This document shows, one piece after another, positions 35,380 to 43,672 of a DNA stretch of 58,054 nt. The stretch's first letter is position 1. Each line of letters begins with the position of its first letter. Location of the stretch: the NCBI GenBank assembly GCA_902762795.1, contig CACWPM010000014.1:1-58054 (forward strand), in the 5' to 3' direction. Under the pieces are notes generated by a model. It did not search any database. It had not been told where the DNA came from and saw nothing but the letters and a program-made list of their open reading frames with translations. The position numbers were made by a program, and so were the translations under genes. The stretch is from Fibrobacter succinogenes. Its GTDB lineage: Bacteria > Fibrobacterota > Fibrobacteria > Fibrobacterales > Fibrobacteraceae.

Positions 35380-36531
35380 CTATTGTTCGGACGCGGGCAC
35401 AGGGAGATCTAAAAGCAAACTATCGACCTTCAAAACCGGAGTATTCTCGATTTCCGTAGATGATTCCATGACCCTCGACCGCTTTAATAGCTGGTCCCCC
35501 GTTGCATCGATACCGAAACGCATTGTCCCACCCGAAAGCAACAGAACTATCAAAGCTAATATAAGAATCGAAACACCCAAAGCGCCCCATTTCAACCAAT
35601 TATTTTTCTTATGGACGGCAAACGGGAAGTCCTTTTCTAAGCGGTTTGGAACTTTTAGTACCGCATTCCTATCGCAGTCCGGGCGATTTATGGATTTGGC
35701 ATATTGGGTAACGCAATTAGCAAGCGCAATTTCCCCATGCACCACTTTGTCAAGCGCAATTTCCAAAAGTTCATCGAGTTCATCGAAATCCTCGATACGC
35801 TCCGTCAAACCGGAACGGAGAAGTCCCGACCAAAGAGGCTCCAATGCGGCAAGCTGCACGGCGCCCTCAGGCGTTCCGAAAAAGCCTTTTGCATAAAGGG
35901 TTTCCGTGATATTCACGCTATCGATGTTCGTCATTTGCTCCGCAAATGCTTCGAAACCATCAGCTTTAATCAAGTCTTCACCCGCAATCCAGCGGTACAG
36001 CAAAAGCCCGAGACTGAACAAGTCGCTTTTTTCGTCAGCAAGCTTACCCTGGAACCGTTCCGGAGCCGCATACGAAAGCGCGCCCGGCCCGACAATTCCG
36101 CAGTCGATGAGAACCGTGCGCAGTTCATTCCCATCCCCCGAAAAAATCACATTTGCAGGATTCAGGTCCCCGTGTGAAACGCCCTGTTTCCGCAGCAAGG
36201 ACAAAGTCGCGACGACCTGACGGAGCGCCACAAGTGCAACCGCTACGGGAATTACTCCTAGTTTATCCGAAGGAATTCCATCGACATAATCGTAAACCAA
36301 GTACAGGGATTCATTTCGTTTGCCCCACTCTTCTATGCGGTACAGCCCCGGCATGTGTAATTTATTCGTATTTTTTATAACATTTTCATTAAACGAAAAA
36401 CCGTCATTGTACCACTTGAGCACGTAAGGAGCGCTACCAACATTCAAAAGATAAATGGAAGCCTCGCCACCTTTGTGCAGCAATAGACCTCCCGTCACGG
36501 AGTCCAAGAGTGATTTTTCGGATTTTTTCAT
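35380..36531 (-). CDS. Transmembrane Ser/Thr protein kinase (Hanks type)
   Basis: 383 residues. Gly-rich entry HKGGEASIYLL, invariant Lys in YVLKWYND, catalytic loop HGDLNPANV (about residue 140), metal site IDCGIVG (DCG for DFG), and YAAPERF. A cytosolic kinase domain is followed by a membrane helix (about 322-342, GALGVSILILALIVLLLSG) and a 40-residue outer tail. Catalytic residues are present, so it is probably active. Its gene lies 21 bp before the sigma-54 activator gene and follows the TPR lipoprotein, suggesting a signalling set. Confidence 0.85.
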   Translation of the reverse strand: MKKSEKSLLDSVTGGLLLHKGGEASIYLLNVGSAPYVLKWYNDGFSFNENVIKNTNKLHMPGLYRIEEWGKRNESLYLVYDYVDGIPSDKLGVIPVAVALVALRQVVATLSLLRKQGVSHGDLNPANVIFSGDGNELRTVLIDCGIVGPGALSYAAPERFQGKLADEKSDLFSLGLLLYRWIAGEDLIKADGFEAFAEQMTNIDSVNITETLYAKGFFGTPEGAVQLAALEPLWSGLLRSGLTERIEDFDELDELLEIALDKVVHGEIALANCVTQYAKSINRPDCDRNAVLKVPNRLEKDFPFAVHKKNNWLKWGALGVSILILALIVLLLSGGTMRFGIDATGDQLLKRSRVMESSTEIENTPVLKVDSLLLDLPVPASEQ

Positions 36532-36542
36532 AGATTACCCGC

Positions 36543-37265
36543 TCACAATTTACCCGAATAAACCATTGCCTTGAGCGAGTCTTCCGCAATGCGAGTCCAC
36601 TTGGCAAGCACCGGATCTTGCGGCAAAGCCTCGTGCCCCATCGACCAGATATCCCATGCAGATTCGTAATCGTGAACATTCCAGTAAAGGTTTCCGAGAT
36701 TCACGTACGCCGAAGCAAATTTCGGTTCGCGCGTCACGATATACGCATAAATTTTTTTTGCTTCGTCCGTATCGCCCTGTCCAGCAAGGATTAGTGCCTT
36801 GAGGTTATAGCTAAAGTAATTTTCCGGGTCAAGCTGGATAGACCTGTCCAAAAGCGGCATCACCTTGGACTGTGCGTTTTCGGCAAGCATGGCGCGAGCC
36901 AGATAAAACAACGATGTCGAATACATAGGCTTTGATTTTTCACTACTATCGACTACAGATAAAATTTTAAATTCACGAACAGTGCGTTCCCAGAACGCAA
37001 GTGTATTTTCTTTTAATCGTTCCTTGTCCTCGGCTATGGCGTAATAAGCAATCGCAAGGCCATAGCGTGCATCCCTGTTCGTGGGTTCCATGTCCAAGAC
37101 TTTCGAGAAGTTCACGATGGCGCGGTCGTAATCGCCAATCCGGAGCGCCTCGTCACCCCGGTTCAAGTCTCCTTGATTGCAAGCACAAAGAACCGCCACG
37201 ACAAACATCGCAGCGAGAACTTCAATAATGCTATACAAACGATTATAGACAACCCGACATTGCAT
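36543..37265 (-). CDS. TPR lipoprotein
   Basis: 240 residues. The hydrophobic N-terminal segment ends VLCAC (lipobox). At least four TPR units follow (GDEALRIGDYDRAIVNFSKVLDMEP; MPLLDRSIQLDPENYFSYNLKALILAGQGDTDEAKKIY; NLGNLYWNVHDYESAWDIW). Such proteins commonly act as periplasmic scaffolds. First gene of the cluster, 11 bp before the kinase. Confidence 0.8.
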   Translation of the reverse strand: MQCRVVYNRLYSIIEVLAAMFVVAVLCACNQGDLNRGDEALRIGDYDRAIVNFSKVLDMEPTNRDARYGLAIAYYAIAEDKERLKENTLAFWERTVREFKILSVVDSSEKSKPMYSTSLFYLARAMLAENAQSKVMPLLDRSIQLDPENYFSYNLKALILAGQGDTDEAKKIYAYIVTREPKFASAYVNLGNLYWNVHDYESAWDIWSMGHEALPQDPVLAKWTRIAEDSLKAMVYSGKL

Positions 37266-37562
37266 GGTAGTAAGTATATATAAAAATTGAGTTACTAGTT
37301 ATTTGTTACGAGTTATTAGTATTGTTTATTTGTCAGTAGTTGGTAGGAAGTAAGCGGCAGGAAGTAGTTACTAGTTATTAGTCAGTAGTTAGTGGTATGG
37401 TCATTCTCGACTGAGCAACGCGAAGGAGGGAATCCATACATTGTATTACGGGACATTATGGATGGGGCAAAGCCCCTCCCTTTAGGGAGGTAAAAAGAAT
37501 ATACAAACGTATTCAGAACTGTATGAATCCTCCTAGTGGAGGATGACATGGTCGCGACGTTT
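37266..37562. repeat. Intergenic repeats: AGTTATTAGT tract plus REP-like element
   Basis: 37290-37395 is a tract of degenerate AGTTACTAGTTATT/AGTCAGTAGTTAGT/AGTTGGTAGGAAGTA units. 37397-37555 is a REP-like element opening GTCATTCTCGACTGAGC and closing GAATCCTCCTAGTGGAGGATGAC, with GGGGCAAAGCCCC and CTCCCTTTAGGGAG hairpins inside. The reverse complement of the first tract recurs at 47630-47700. No gene. Confidence 0.6.
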
Positions 37563-37598
37563 AATAAAAAAACGCTCTCCGGATATCCAGAGAGTGTT
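37563..37598 (-). terminator. Terminator of the DUF3332 gene
   Basis: Nine-pair stem AACGCTCTC/GAGAGTGTT (one G-U) with a self-complementary GGATATCC loop. The minus strand continues with TTTTTTTATT. Confidence 0.85.
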
Positions 37599-37622
37599 CT
37601 AATGACGATATTTGCGAATCGA

Positions 37623-38060
37623 TTACTTTTCGATTTCGTACTGGGCAACGAGGTTGCCTTCCGCATCAAGGGCGCGGACAACATTTTCATCGCGCAGGAG
37701 GGTGAGGTTCGTGGTTTCGCCATTGGCAGCGGTGTACTGCACGGAGAGAGAACCATCTTCGTTCTTCACGGCGGCAACGGAATTGCCCTGTTCGTCCTTT
37801 TCAAAGTAGGAGTCGCCCGAAGCCATCGGGTTTTTGCCTGACCAAAATTCAAACGAGTTAAAAATAAGAATGTCACCCAATATACAAAGTTCATAGACCG
37901 GAAGAATCCAGAACAACGCATGTACGCCAAATTTGGCCCACTTGTTGCCAAAGGAACCATTCCATTTATGGAATCTGTTAAAAGCGGCATTGCTACCATA
38001 GCAGCCAGAAAGGGCTGCTATCATACCAGCGCAAACAAGCGCGAGAATTCCTTTTTTCAT
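37623..38060 (-). CDS. DUF3332 family lipoprotein
   Basis: 145 residues. The signal ends MIAALSGC. The family core follows: a single hydrophobic hairpin with HKWNGSFGNKWAKF and ALFWILPVYELCILGDILIFNSFEFWSGKNP, then a small beta domain that restates the input (VQYTAANGETTNLTLLRDE). Function unknown; DUF3332 proteins are widespread in Gram-negatives. AAGGAG SD. Single gene with its own terminator. Confidence 0.88.
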   Translation of the reverse strand: MKKGILALVCAGMIAALSGCYGSNAAFNRFHKWNGSFGNKWAKFGVHALFWILPVYELCILGDILIFNSFEFWSGKNPMASGDSYFEKDEQGNSVAAVKNEDGSLSVQYTAANGETTNLTLLRDENVVRALDAEGNLVAQYEIEK

Positions 38061-38157
38061 AATTACAAACTCCTTATATTTAAGTGTTTTCTGAAAAAAA
38101 AATATAAGAAAGAAGCTGAAAAAAAGCTAGTGGAGAGTCTCTTAGCATGTTACAAAT

Positions 38158-38535
38158 TTACCATGCGAAGCCGAACTGCGTGAGGAGCGTCACATAAGGT
38201 TCCAGAACCCGTAGTCGCCTCATATTTTGCGGTTTCACCCACCGAAAATCATCATATCCATATATATGGAAAAAATTTTTGTACAGATCAACTCCATACG
38301 CCAAAATCCGAAAGCCCTCGCCATACGAAAAATCAACCGCACCGACGGAACGCAAAGTCTGTATTTTTACCGTCAATCGTTCAAAAAAAGCTCTTTCCAG
38401 GGAGTCTTCAGCAGAATCCTCGCCTTCCAAAATCTCGGTCGGGAATTCCCAATAACCCGGAAATTGCATTCCGACCGCCCTCCTGCACATCAAAAATCGA
38501 CCTTTTTTTCGCACAATCCCGCAAACAGCCAGCAT
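38158..38535 (-). CDS. Degenerate Nudix hydrolase-like protein
   Basis: 125 residues, MutT-like: VCGIVRKKGRFLMCRRAVGMQFPGYWEFPTEILEGEDSAEDSL matches the fold up to the Nudix box. The box itself (REUxEE) reads RAFFER, so the metal-binding glutamates are mostly lost, and the opening Gly after WEFP is Thr. Hydrolase activity is doubtful. The GAGGGGG SD is strong, so it is expressed and probably not a pseudogene. Transcribed towards the DUF3332 gene, 97 bp away. Confidence 0.75.
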   Translation of the reverse strand: MLAVCGIVRKKGRFLMCRRAVGMQFPGYWEFPTEILEGEDSAEDSLERAFFERLTVKIQTLRSVGAVDFSYGEGFRILAYGVDLYKNFFHIYGYDDFRWVKPQNMRRLRVLEPYVTLLTQFGFAW

Positions 38536-38657
38536 TTTTCCCCCTCATTGATCATCAACCAAAAGATTTTTGCTTGCATTTCTTTTATCTTTTTAATAAA
38601 TCTACAAATATCGTACGTAGATAATATTTTTGGAGTGTAGGAATCAGGAGGTGAAAA

Positions 38658-40208
38658 ATGAAAGCTATAACAAAGCTTGTAAGCATCATTGCAACGATTG
38701 CCGTTTCGTCCATTTTTGCTGCTAAGGCACCCGTAGCCCAAAACGAGGTTAAACAAGGACCTTTAACCGTCTGGATTATGCCCAATGGCGCATCACCTCA
38801 AGAAAAACTCGAACAGCGGCTGAACCTTTTTACAAAGAGAACCGGTATCAAGGCCAGAGTGGCCGTTTTGGACTGGGGCGAAGCCTGGAATCGCATTTCG
38901 ACAACGCTTGCCAACGGGAAAGACGCGCCGGACGTGCTCCAGCTCGGAACCACATGGATTCCGTATTTTGCAGCACGTGGCGAAATCAAGGCTTTGAACC
39001 CGTGGCTTACATCCATAGACTCTTCCAGATTTGTGTCTGTCAGCTGGAACACCACCCATATCGATTCCGATACGACAATTTATTCTATCCCGTGGTTCAT
39101 CGACATCCGCTCCATTCTTGCAAACAAGCGAGTTCTCAAGAAGCACAATATCCAACCCGAAGACGTTGCAACGTTTGATGGATTTGTAAATGCCACCCGC
39201 AAGATAAGAAACAGCCATGAAGTACTAGACGACGGCACCAAGGTTCTAGCGTTTGCATTCCCGGGCAAAAGCGACTGGAACATTCCGCATAATTTTGCGC
39301 CCTGGATTTGGAGCAATGGCGGAAACTTTATCGAAAAAGACAACAATGGCAAATGGAAAGCAAGCATCCTCACACCTAAAACCATTTACGGTATTGCGAA
39401 ATACCTTGGCTTTGTTCTAGATACGCTGGTGAGCACGGACGCATTGCAGATGAACACTGCTCAAATCGTGCAACACTTTAACGCAGGCGAGCTGGCCTTT
39501 ATCGTGAACACGTCCGAAGTCATCATGCAAACACGTATCGATGGCGCTAAAGGAGGGCTTTCCAACACGAGAATAGGCAAGGACAGTGTAATGGCGCTCC
39601 CCATTCCGACAGGCACGGAAGGTTCCATCACCTTCATCGGAGGAAGCAACCTCGCGATCCCAGCCGGAAACGACAAGCCGGAAGCACTGGAGCTTCTGTT
39701 GTTCCTCACAAACGACGAGAACCTGAATTCTTACACGAAACAAATCGGCATGCTCCCCGCCTCGAAAAAGGTGCTCAAAAGTTGGTCCAAGGACAACGAC
39801 TATAAGACGCTCGTCAAAATGCTCGAATCCGGAAAAACCTACACCGGCATTCCCGAATGGGGCGATATTGAACAAATTCTTGTTTCGATGTTTAGCGCCA
39901 TCTGGGACCATCTTGAAATCCCGGCACTTTATTCCGAAGAAAAGATTTACGAAATTCTCACAAACTATTCGAACGAAATCAACAAACGCCTAAACTACAA
40001 AAATCAGGACAACCTCACATTTGCCGAGTTCCGTTCGACATGGCACAAGGCTCTTGGCATCAAGGACAACGAGAATACGCGCCATATCACAGAACAACCC
40101 AAGCCAGTGGCAGAAGTGGATTCTGGATTTAGCCGTACTCCTTGGATCTTCGCCATCGCGGTACTTTTAGGATTCATATTCGCATTCAACCGTAGAAAAA
40201 AGCGATAA
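38658..40208 (+). CDS. Membrane-anchored extracellular solute-binding protein (family 1)
   Basis: 516 residues. N-terminal signal (to about residue 22), then a sugar-type SBP fold: LTVWIMPNG, FTKRTGIKARVAVLDWGEAW, APDVLQLGTTW, NIPHNFAPWIWSNGG, FIGGSNLAIP and LLLFLTNDENLNSYTKQIGMLP. Unlike transport SBPs it ends in a membrane helix (TPWIFAIAVLLGFIFAF) and a basic tail RRKKR. No ABC permease or ATPase is near. The AGGAGG SD is very strong. The gene ends 32 bp before the diguanylate cyclase gene, so it probably acts as a ligand sensor for it. Confidence 0.88.
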   Translation: MKAITKLVSIIATIAVSSIFAAKAPVAQNEVKQGPLTVWIMPNGASPQEKLEQRLNLFTKRTGIKARVAVLDWGEAWNRISTTLANGKDAPDVLQLGTTWIPYFAARGEIKALNPWLTSIDSSRFVSVSWNTTHIDSDTTIYSIPWFIDIRSILANKRVLKKHNIQPEDVATFDGFVNATRKIRNSHEVLDDGTKVLAFAFPGKSDWNIPHNFAPWIWSNGGNFIEKDNNGKWKASILTPKTIYGIAKYLGFVLDTLVSTDALQMNTAQIVQHFNAGELAFIVNTSEVIMQTRIDGAKGGLSNTRIGKDSVMALPIPTGTEGSITFIGGSNLAIPAGNDKPEALELLLFLTNDENLNSYTKQIGMLPASKKVLKSWSKDNDYKTLVKMLESGKTYTGIPEWGDIEQILVSMFSAIWDHLEIPALYSEEKIYEILTNYSNEINKRLNYKNQDNLTFAEFRSTWHKALGIKDNENTRHITEQPKPVAEVDSGFSRTPWIFAIAVLLGFIFAFNRRKKR

Positions 40209-40240
40209 GCCGATAGCCAAACATCAATCAAGATAAAGCC

Positions 40241-41935
40241 ATGAGCACGTTAAAAATTTCAAGCGTCACAAACAGTATCATTATCAAGAGCCTTTTGCTG
40301 TTGATTATATCGATGCTTCTTATCGTGATGATCGGAACTTACGTTTTTACCCAAAGGCAAATGAAGACGACTCTAAAGCTGAGTTACGATACAAACGAAA
40401 CCCAGTTGCAGCAGCTCGCCAACACAGCGAACAACGAAATGGAACAATTCGCAAGCCGACTTACACTTTTGGCAAAGACGTCCGAAATCCAAAGCATGGA
40501 CAAACTCACTGCAGCAGGTTATCTCAAAAGTTATAATATTTCTTCGTTATTTATCTCGGGCGAATCCATTTCGCTTTTCGACAGAAATTTCAACCTTATC
40601 TGCAACAATTCCATGATGGGCAGCGCAAAGATCAGCTACCCCATAGAATTCAATCGCATTTCTCCACACAGGCCAACAATTTCACCATGGTACCGCGATG
40701 CGGACGGCACGCCTAAACGCGCCTTTGGAGTCGTTGTCACAGATCGTGCTTTTGGTGACGGTCGATTAGTTTCAAGTTTTTCCATCCGTCGTTTATGGAA
40801 ATACTTTTCCGAATACAAGGTTGGACAAAACGGTATTCTCATCGCCTGTAACGGTCAAGGCGAGATTCTATACCATCCCGACATGAGGACATGGCTCAAC
40901 GGAGTCCACAAAATTACGGAACTTGGACTTGGGGACATGAACATCAAAAAGGACGATAACGACAACATCCGTTTCTTGACGCTTGAAAACGGCTCGACAT
41001 ACCTTATCAACAGGACGTTCAATCCGACATACGACCTCGGCCTTATAGCTCTCCAGCCCAAGACGGAAATCGATGCGATGGTTTCTTCAGTCCAACATGT
41101 CAGCCGTATTATTTTGTACAGTTCCATCATCGCGATTTTACTCGTGTCCCTCTGGCAAATATTGATCGTGTGTAAACCGCTCAATAACTTGATTGACCAC
41201 ATTACTCAAATCACAGAAGGGAATCTCAACATCGAAGAATTCAAGACGAAGAGAAGCCAAGACGAAATAGGCAGACTTGCAAAAGTCTTCAACCAGATGC
41301 ATGCGACCATCAAGCGACAAATCCAAGAATTGAACGCACACAGGGACTTGCTCGAAAAAGAAGTCAAAGAACGCACGTATGAACTAGAACAAGCTAATAA
41401 AAAACTCGATTTGATTTCGAGAACCGACGAACTCACGCAGTTGCCAAACCGACGCGACATGCAAAGAACCATTGAGAAAGAAGTGGATCGTGCAAACCGC
41501 TTTAATAAAGCTTTCAGCATCATCTTCCTGGATATTGACCATTTCAAGGATGTGAACGATACTTACGGGCACGCCGCTGGCGATGCCGTGCTCAAGTCCG
41601 TTGCTAGCACCATCCGTAGTCTACTCCGCAAGTACGACGTGCTTGCACGTTACGGTGGCGAAGAATTCTTGACTCTTTTACCTGAAACGGAATTGAAAGA
41701 TGCCGCGCACGTTGCCGAACGTTTCCGTAAGCAAATCGAGAACCAGACTATATTCTTTGGCGGTAAAGAAATCAAGGTCACAATTACACTTGGTGTAGCT
41801 CAATTCGACAGCGGGCTCGGCGCAGAACGTTGCATCCAATTTGCAGACAAAGCGCTTTACGCCGGCAAGGAACATGGCAGAAACAAAGTCATCCTTTGGA
41901 ATAACGAACAAGCCATGGAAAGCAAGCAAGCGTAA
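40241..41935 (+). CDS. Cache-HAMP-GGDEF diguanylate cyclase
   Basis: 564 residues. Membrane helix at about 12-34, dCache-like periplasmic sensor (about 35-285), second helix (about 286-306), HAMP (about 308-362: CKPLNNLIDHITQITEGN), coiled coil, then the GGDEF domain with the active site GGEEF at about residue 472. The inhibitory I-site RKYD lies five residues before it, so product inhibition is expected. Makes c-di-GMP. Paired with the membrane-anchored solute-binding protein just upstream. Confidence 0.94.
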   Translation: MSTLKISSVTNSIIIKSLLLLIISMLLIVMIGTYVFTQRQMKTTLKLSYDTNETQLQQLANTANNEMEQFASRLTLLAKTSEIQSMDKLTAAGYLKSYNISSLFISGESISLFDRNFNLICNNSMMGSAKISYPIEFNRISPHRPTISPWYRDADGTPKRAFGVVVTDRAFGDGRLVSSFSIRRLWKYFSEYKVGQNGILIACNGQGEILYHPDMRTWLNGVHKITELGLGDMNIKKDDNDNIRFLTLENGSTYLINRTFNPTYDLGLIALQPKTEIDAMVSSVQHVSRIILYSSIIAILLVSLWQILIVCKPLNNLIDHITQITEGNLNIEEFKTKRSQDEIGRLAKVFNQMHATIKRQIQELNAHRDLLEKEVKERTYELEQANKKLDLISRTDELTQLPNRRDMQRTIEKEVDRANRFNKAFSIIFLDIDHFKDVNDTYGHAAGDAVLKSVASTIRSLLRKYDVLARYGGEEFLTLLPETELKDAAHVAERFRKQIENQTIFFGGKEIKVTITLGVAQFDSGLGAERCIQFADKALYAGKEHGRNKVILWNNEQAMESKQA

Positions 41936-41964
41936 CGCCTCGCAAAATTTCTATTTTTGCGTAC

Positions 41965-42999
41965 ATGAACATTGACTTCAACCGACGACTATCTATCGCC
42001 CCGATGCTCGATTGCACAGACCGACACGAGCGTTATTTTTTGCGTCTGCTTTCCAAGCACATTTTGCTGTACAGCGAGATGGTCGTCTCTACGGGATTAT
42101 TGCATTGCGAAAACAAGGACCTGTTCCTCGGGCATGAGCCGTTCGAACATCCAGCAGTGTTGCAACTCGGTGGCAGCAACCCGGCAGATCTCGCCGCAGC
42201 GTCAAAGCTCGTACAAGCAGCAGGCTTTAGCGAAGTCAACCTGAATTGCGGCTGCCCTTCGGACCGTGTACAAAACGGGAACTTCGGCGCGTGCCTCATG
42301 AAAGAGAAGAACGTCGTCGCCGATTGTTTCAAAGCGATGCAAGACGCCGTTTCAATTCCGGTTTCTATCAAGTGTCGCATTGGTGTTGATGACCTGGACA
42401 GTTGGGAATTTTTCACAGACTTTATCCAAACCGTGCACAATGCAGGCTGCCGCATTTTCATCGTGCATGCGCGCAAGGCGTGGCTCAAGGGTCTCTCGCC
42501 CAAGGAAAACCGTGAAGTTCCGCCGCTCCATTACGAATTTGTCCACCGCCTCAAAGCAGAAATGCCGGACTTAAACATCAGCATCAACGGCGGCATCAAA
42601 ACGCTCGATCAGATTGAGGAACAACTACAAGACCTGGACGGAGTGATGGTCGGACGCGAAGCATACGAGAACCCGTGGTTCCTGCACGATGCCGACTCAA
42701 GAATTTTCGGAGACAACCGCCCCGAAAGCAACGATCCGGCAGAAATCATCGCCGGGAACGCCCGCCCAGCCACACGAAAGGCTCTCCTCGAAGCCTACCT
42801 TCCCTACGTCGAGAAGCAGACTGCCGAAGGTTGTCCCGCGACAATTCTCGTGAAGCACCTCTACGGGCTTTTCGCAGGACTCCCGGGCGCACGCAAATTC
42901 CGCGCCATGCTCAGCAACGAGAGTCCCCGCGCACAAGCTTACGGAGGCGCCGCCGCCCTCATTAAGAAGGCGATGGAACTGGTTTCAGAAGAGCCGTAA
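41965..42999 (+). CDS. dusA: tRNA-dihydrouridine synthase A
   Basis: 344 residues. FMN enzyme reducing U20/U20a in the tRNA D-loop. Signatures: LSIAPMLDCTDRHERYF, NLNCGCPSDRVQNGNFGACLM (catalytic Cys in the last part) and HARKAWLKGLSPKENREVPPL, which is typical of the DusA branch. It begins 30 bp after the cyclase gene without a visible SD. Confidence 0.95.
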   Translation: MNIDFNRRLSIAPMLDCTDRHERYFLRLLSKHILLYSEMVVSTGLLHCENKDLFLGHEPFEHPAVLQLGGSNPADLAAASKLVQAAGFSEVNLNCGCPSDRVQNGNFGACLMKEKNVVADCFKAMQDAVSIPVSIKCRIGVDDLDSWEFFTDFIQTVHNAGCRIFIVHARKAWLKGLSPKENREVPPLHYEFVHRLKAEMPDLNISINGGIKTLDQIEEQLQDLDGVMVGREAYENPWFLHDADSRIFGDNRPESNDPAEIIAGNARPATRKALLEAYLPYVEKQTAEGCPATILVKHLYGLFAGLPGARKFRAMLSNESPRAQAYGGAAALIKKAMELVSEEP

Positions 43000-43400
43000 T
43001 ATAGTCTTAAAAAAACGTCAGCCTAAGACGCTCCTTCGCAGTAAGTAGCGTGCAAAACGAGAGTCGCATGCGACTGTTTGCAGGCGCACATGACCGAGTG
43101 AAGCCGCTGACGCCTATACGAAACTTGCCACTTTAGTGGCTTAGCTTGAGTTATCCTCTGTGGGGAGTAGGCGTCAAAAGCATCAAAGGCGAATGCTGCG
43201 GTTGTGCTAGCACAAACATTGCTGAGCCGTAATTGCTGATGCTGAAAGCATCCACTCCGAGCTCTCGCCCCGCCCGCATAACGTTCATTATTACATTTTC
43301 AAACCTTTTTAAAGCCTTAAATTTAGTGCTAAAACTTAAGACTCACCCCTTGACAACCGAACAAAATTTTTCTCTATTTGGGGGCGTATTTTTAAGTTTA
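43000..43400. repeat. 420-bp intergenic region of dispersed repeat modules
   Basis: 43038-43098 shares GCAGTAAGTAG...CGAGAGTCGC...CATGACCGAG with 17627-17690. 43118-43158 (GAAACTTGCCAC...GTGGCTTAGC) matches 3866-3905. Other short hairpins such as TGTGCTAGCACA and GATGCTGAAAGCATC follow. No gene found before 43421. Confidence 0.5.
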
Positions 43401-43420
43401 ACCTTTAACGGAGATACAAC

Positions 43421-43516
43421 ATGCCTTGCGGAAAGAAAAGAAAGCGCAGGAAGATTGCGACTCACAAGCGTAAGAAACGCCGTCGTCGTGACCGTCACAA
43501 AAAGAAACTTCGCTAA
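43421..43516 (+). CDS. 31-residue COX24/AURKAIP1-type small ribosomal protein (bS22-like)
   Basis: A short frame, MPCGKKRKRRKIATHKRKK then RRRRDRHKKKLR, nearly all Lys/Arg/His. This is the pattern of the bacterial AURKAIP1/COX24 domain (KKRKRKIxxHKxKKRxRxxRHKKK), related to mitochondrial mS38 and mycobacterial bS22, which sits on the small ribosomal subunit. The SD is GGAGATACAAC; a strong terminator follows at 43553. Single-gene transcript. Identification rests on composition and motif; it is very short. Confidence 0.85.
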   Translation: MPCGKKRKRRKIATHKRKKRRRRDRHKKKLR

Positions 43517-43552
43517 TATCCGTTAGCATTTTCTTGTGATTTCCTGTAAAAG

Positions 43553-43578
43553 ACGGAGTGTAAAAGCTCCGTTTTTTC
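43553..43578 (+). terminator. Terminator of the small ribosomal protein gene
   Basis: Stem ACGGAG/CTCCGT, loop TGTAAAAG, then six T. Confidence 0.85.
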
Positions 43579-43672
43579 GTTTTTCATTTAGGAAAGTGCA
43601 CATTTTTAGCGTCAAATGGATTTTTAATGATCAAAACCGGACGATAATAAAGTTTCGCCCAAAGGAAAAGAA

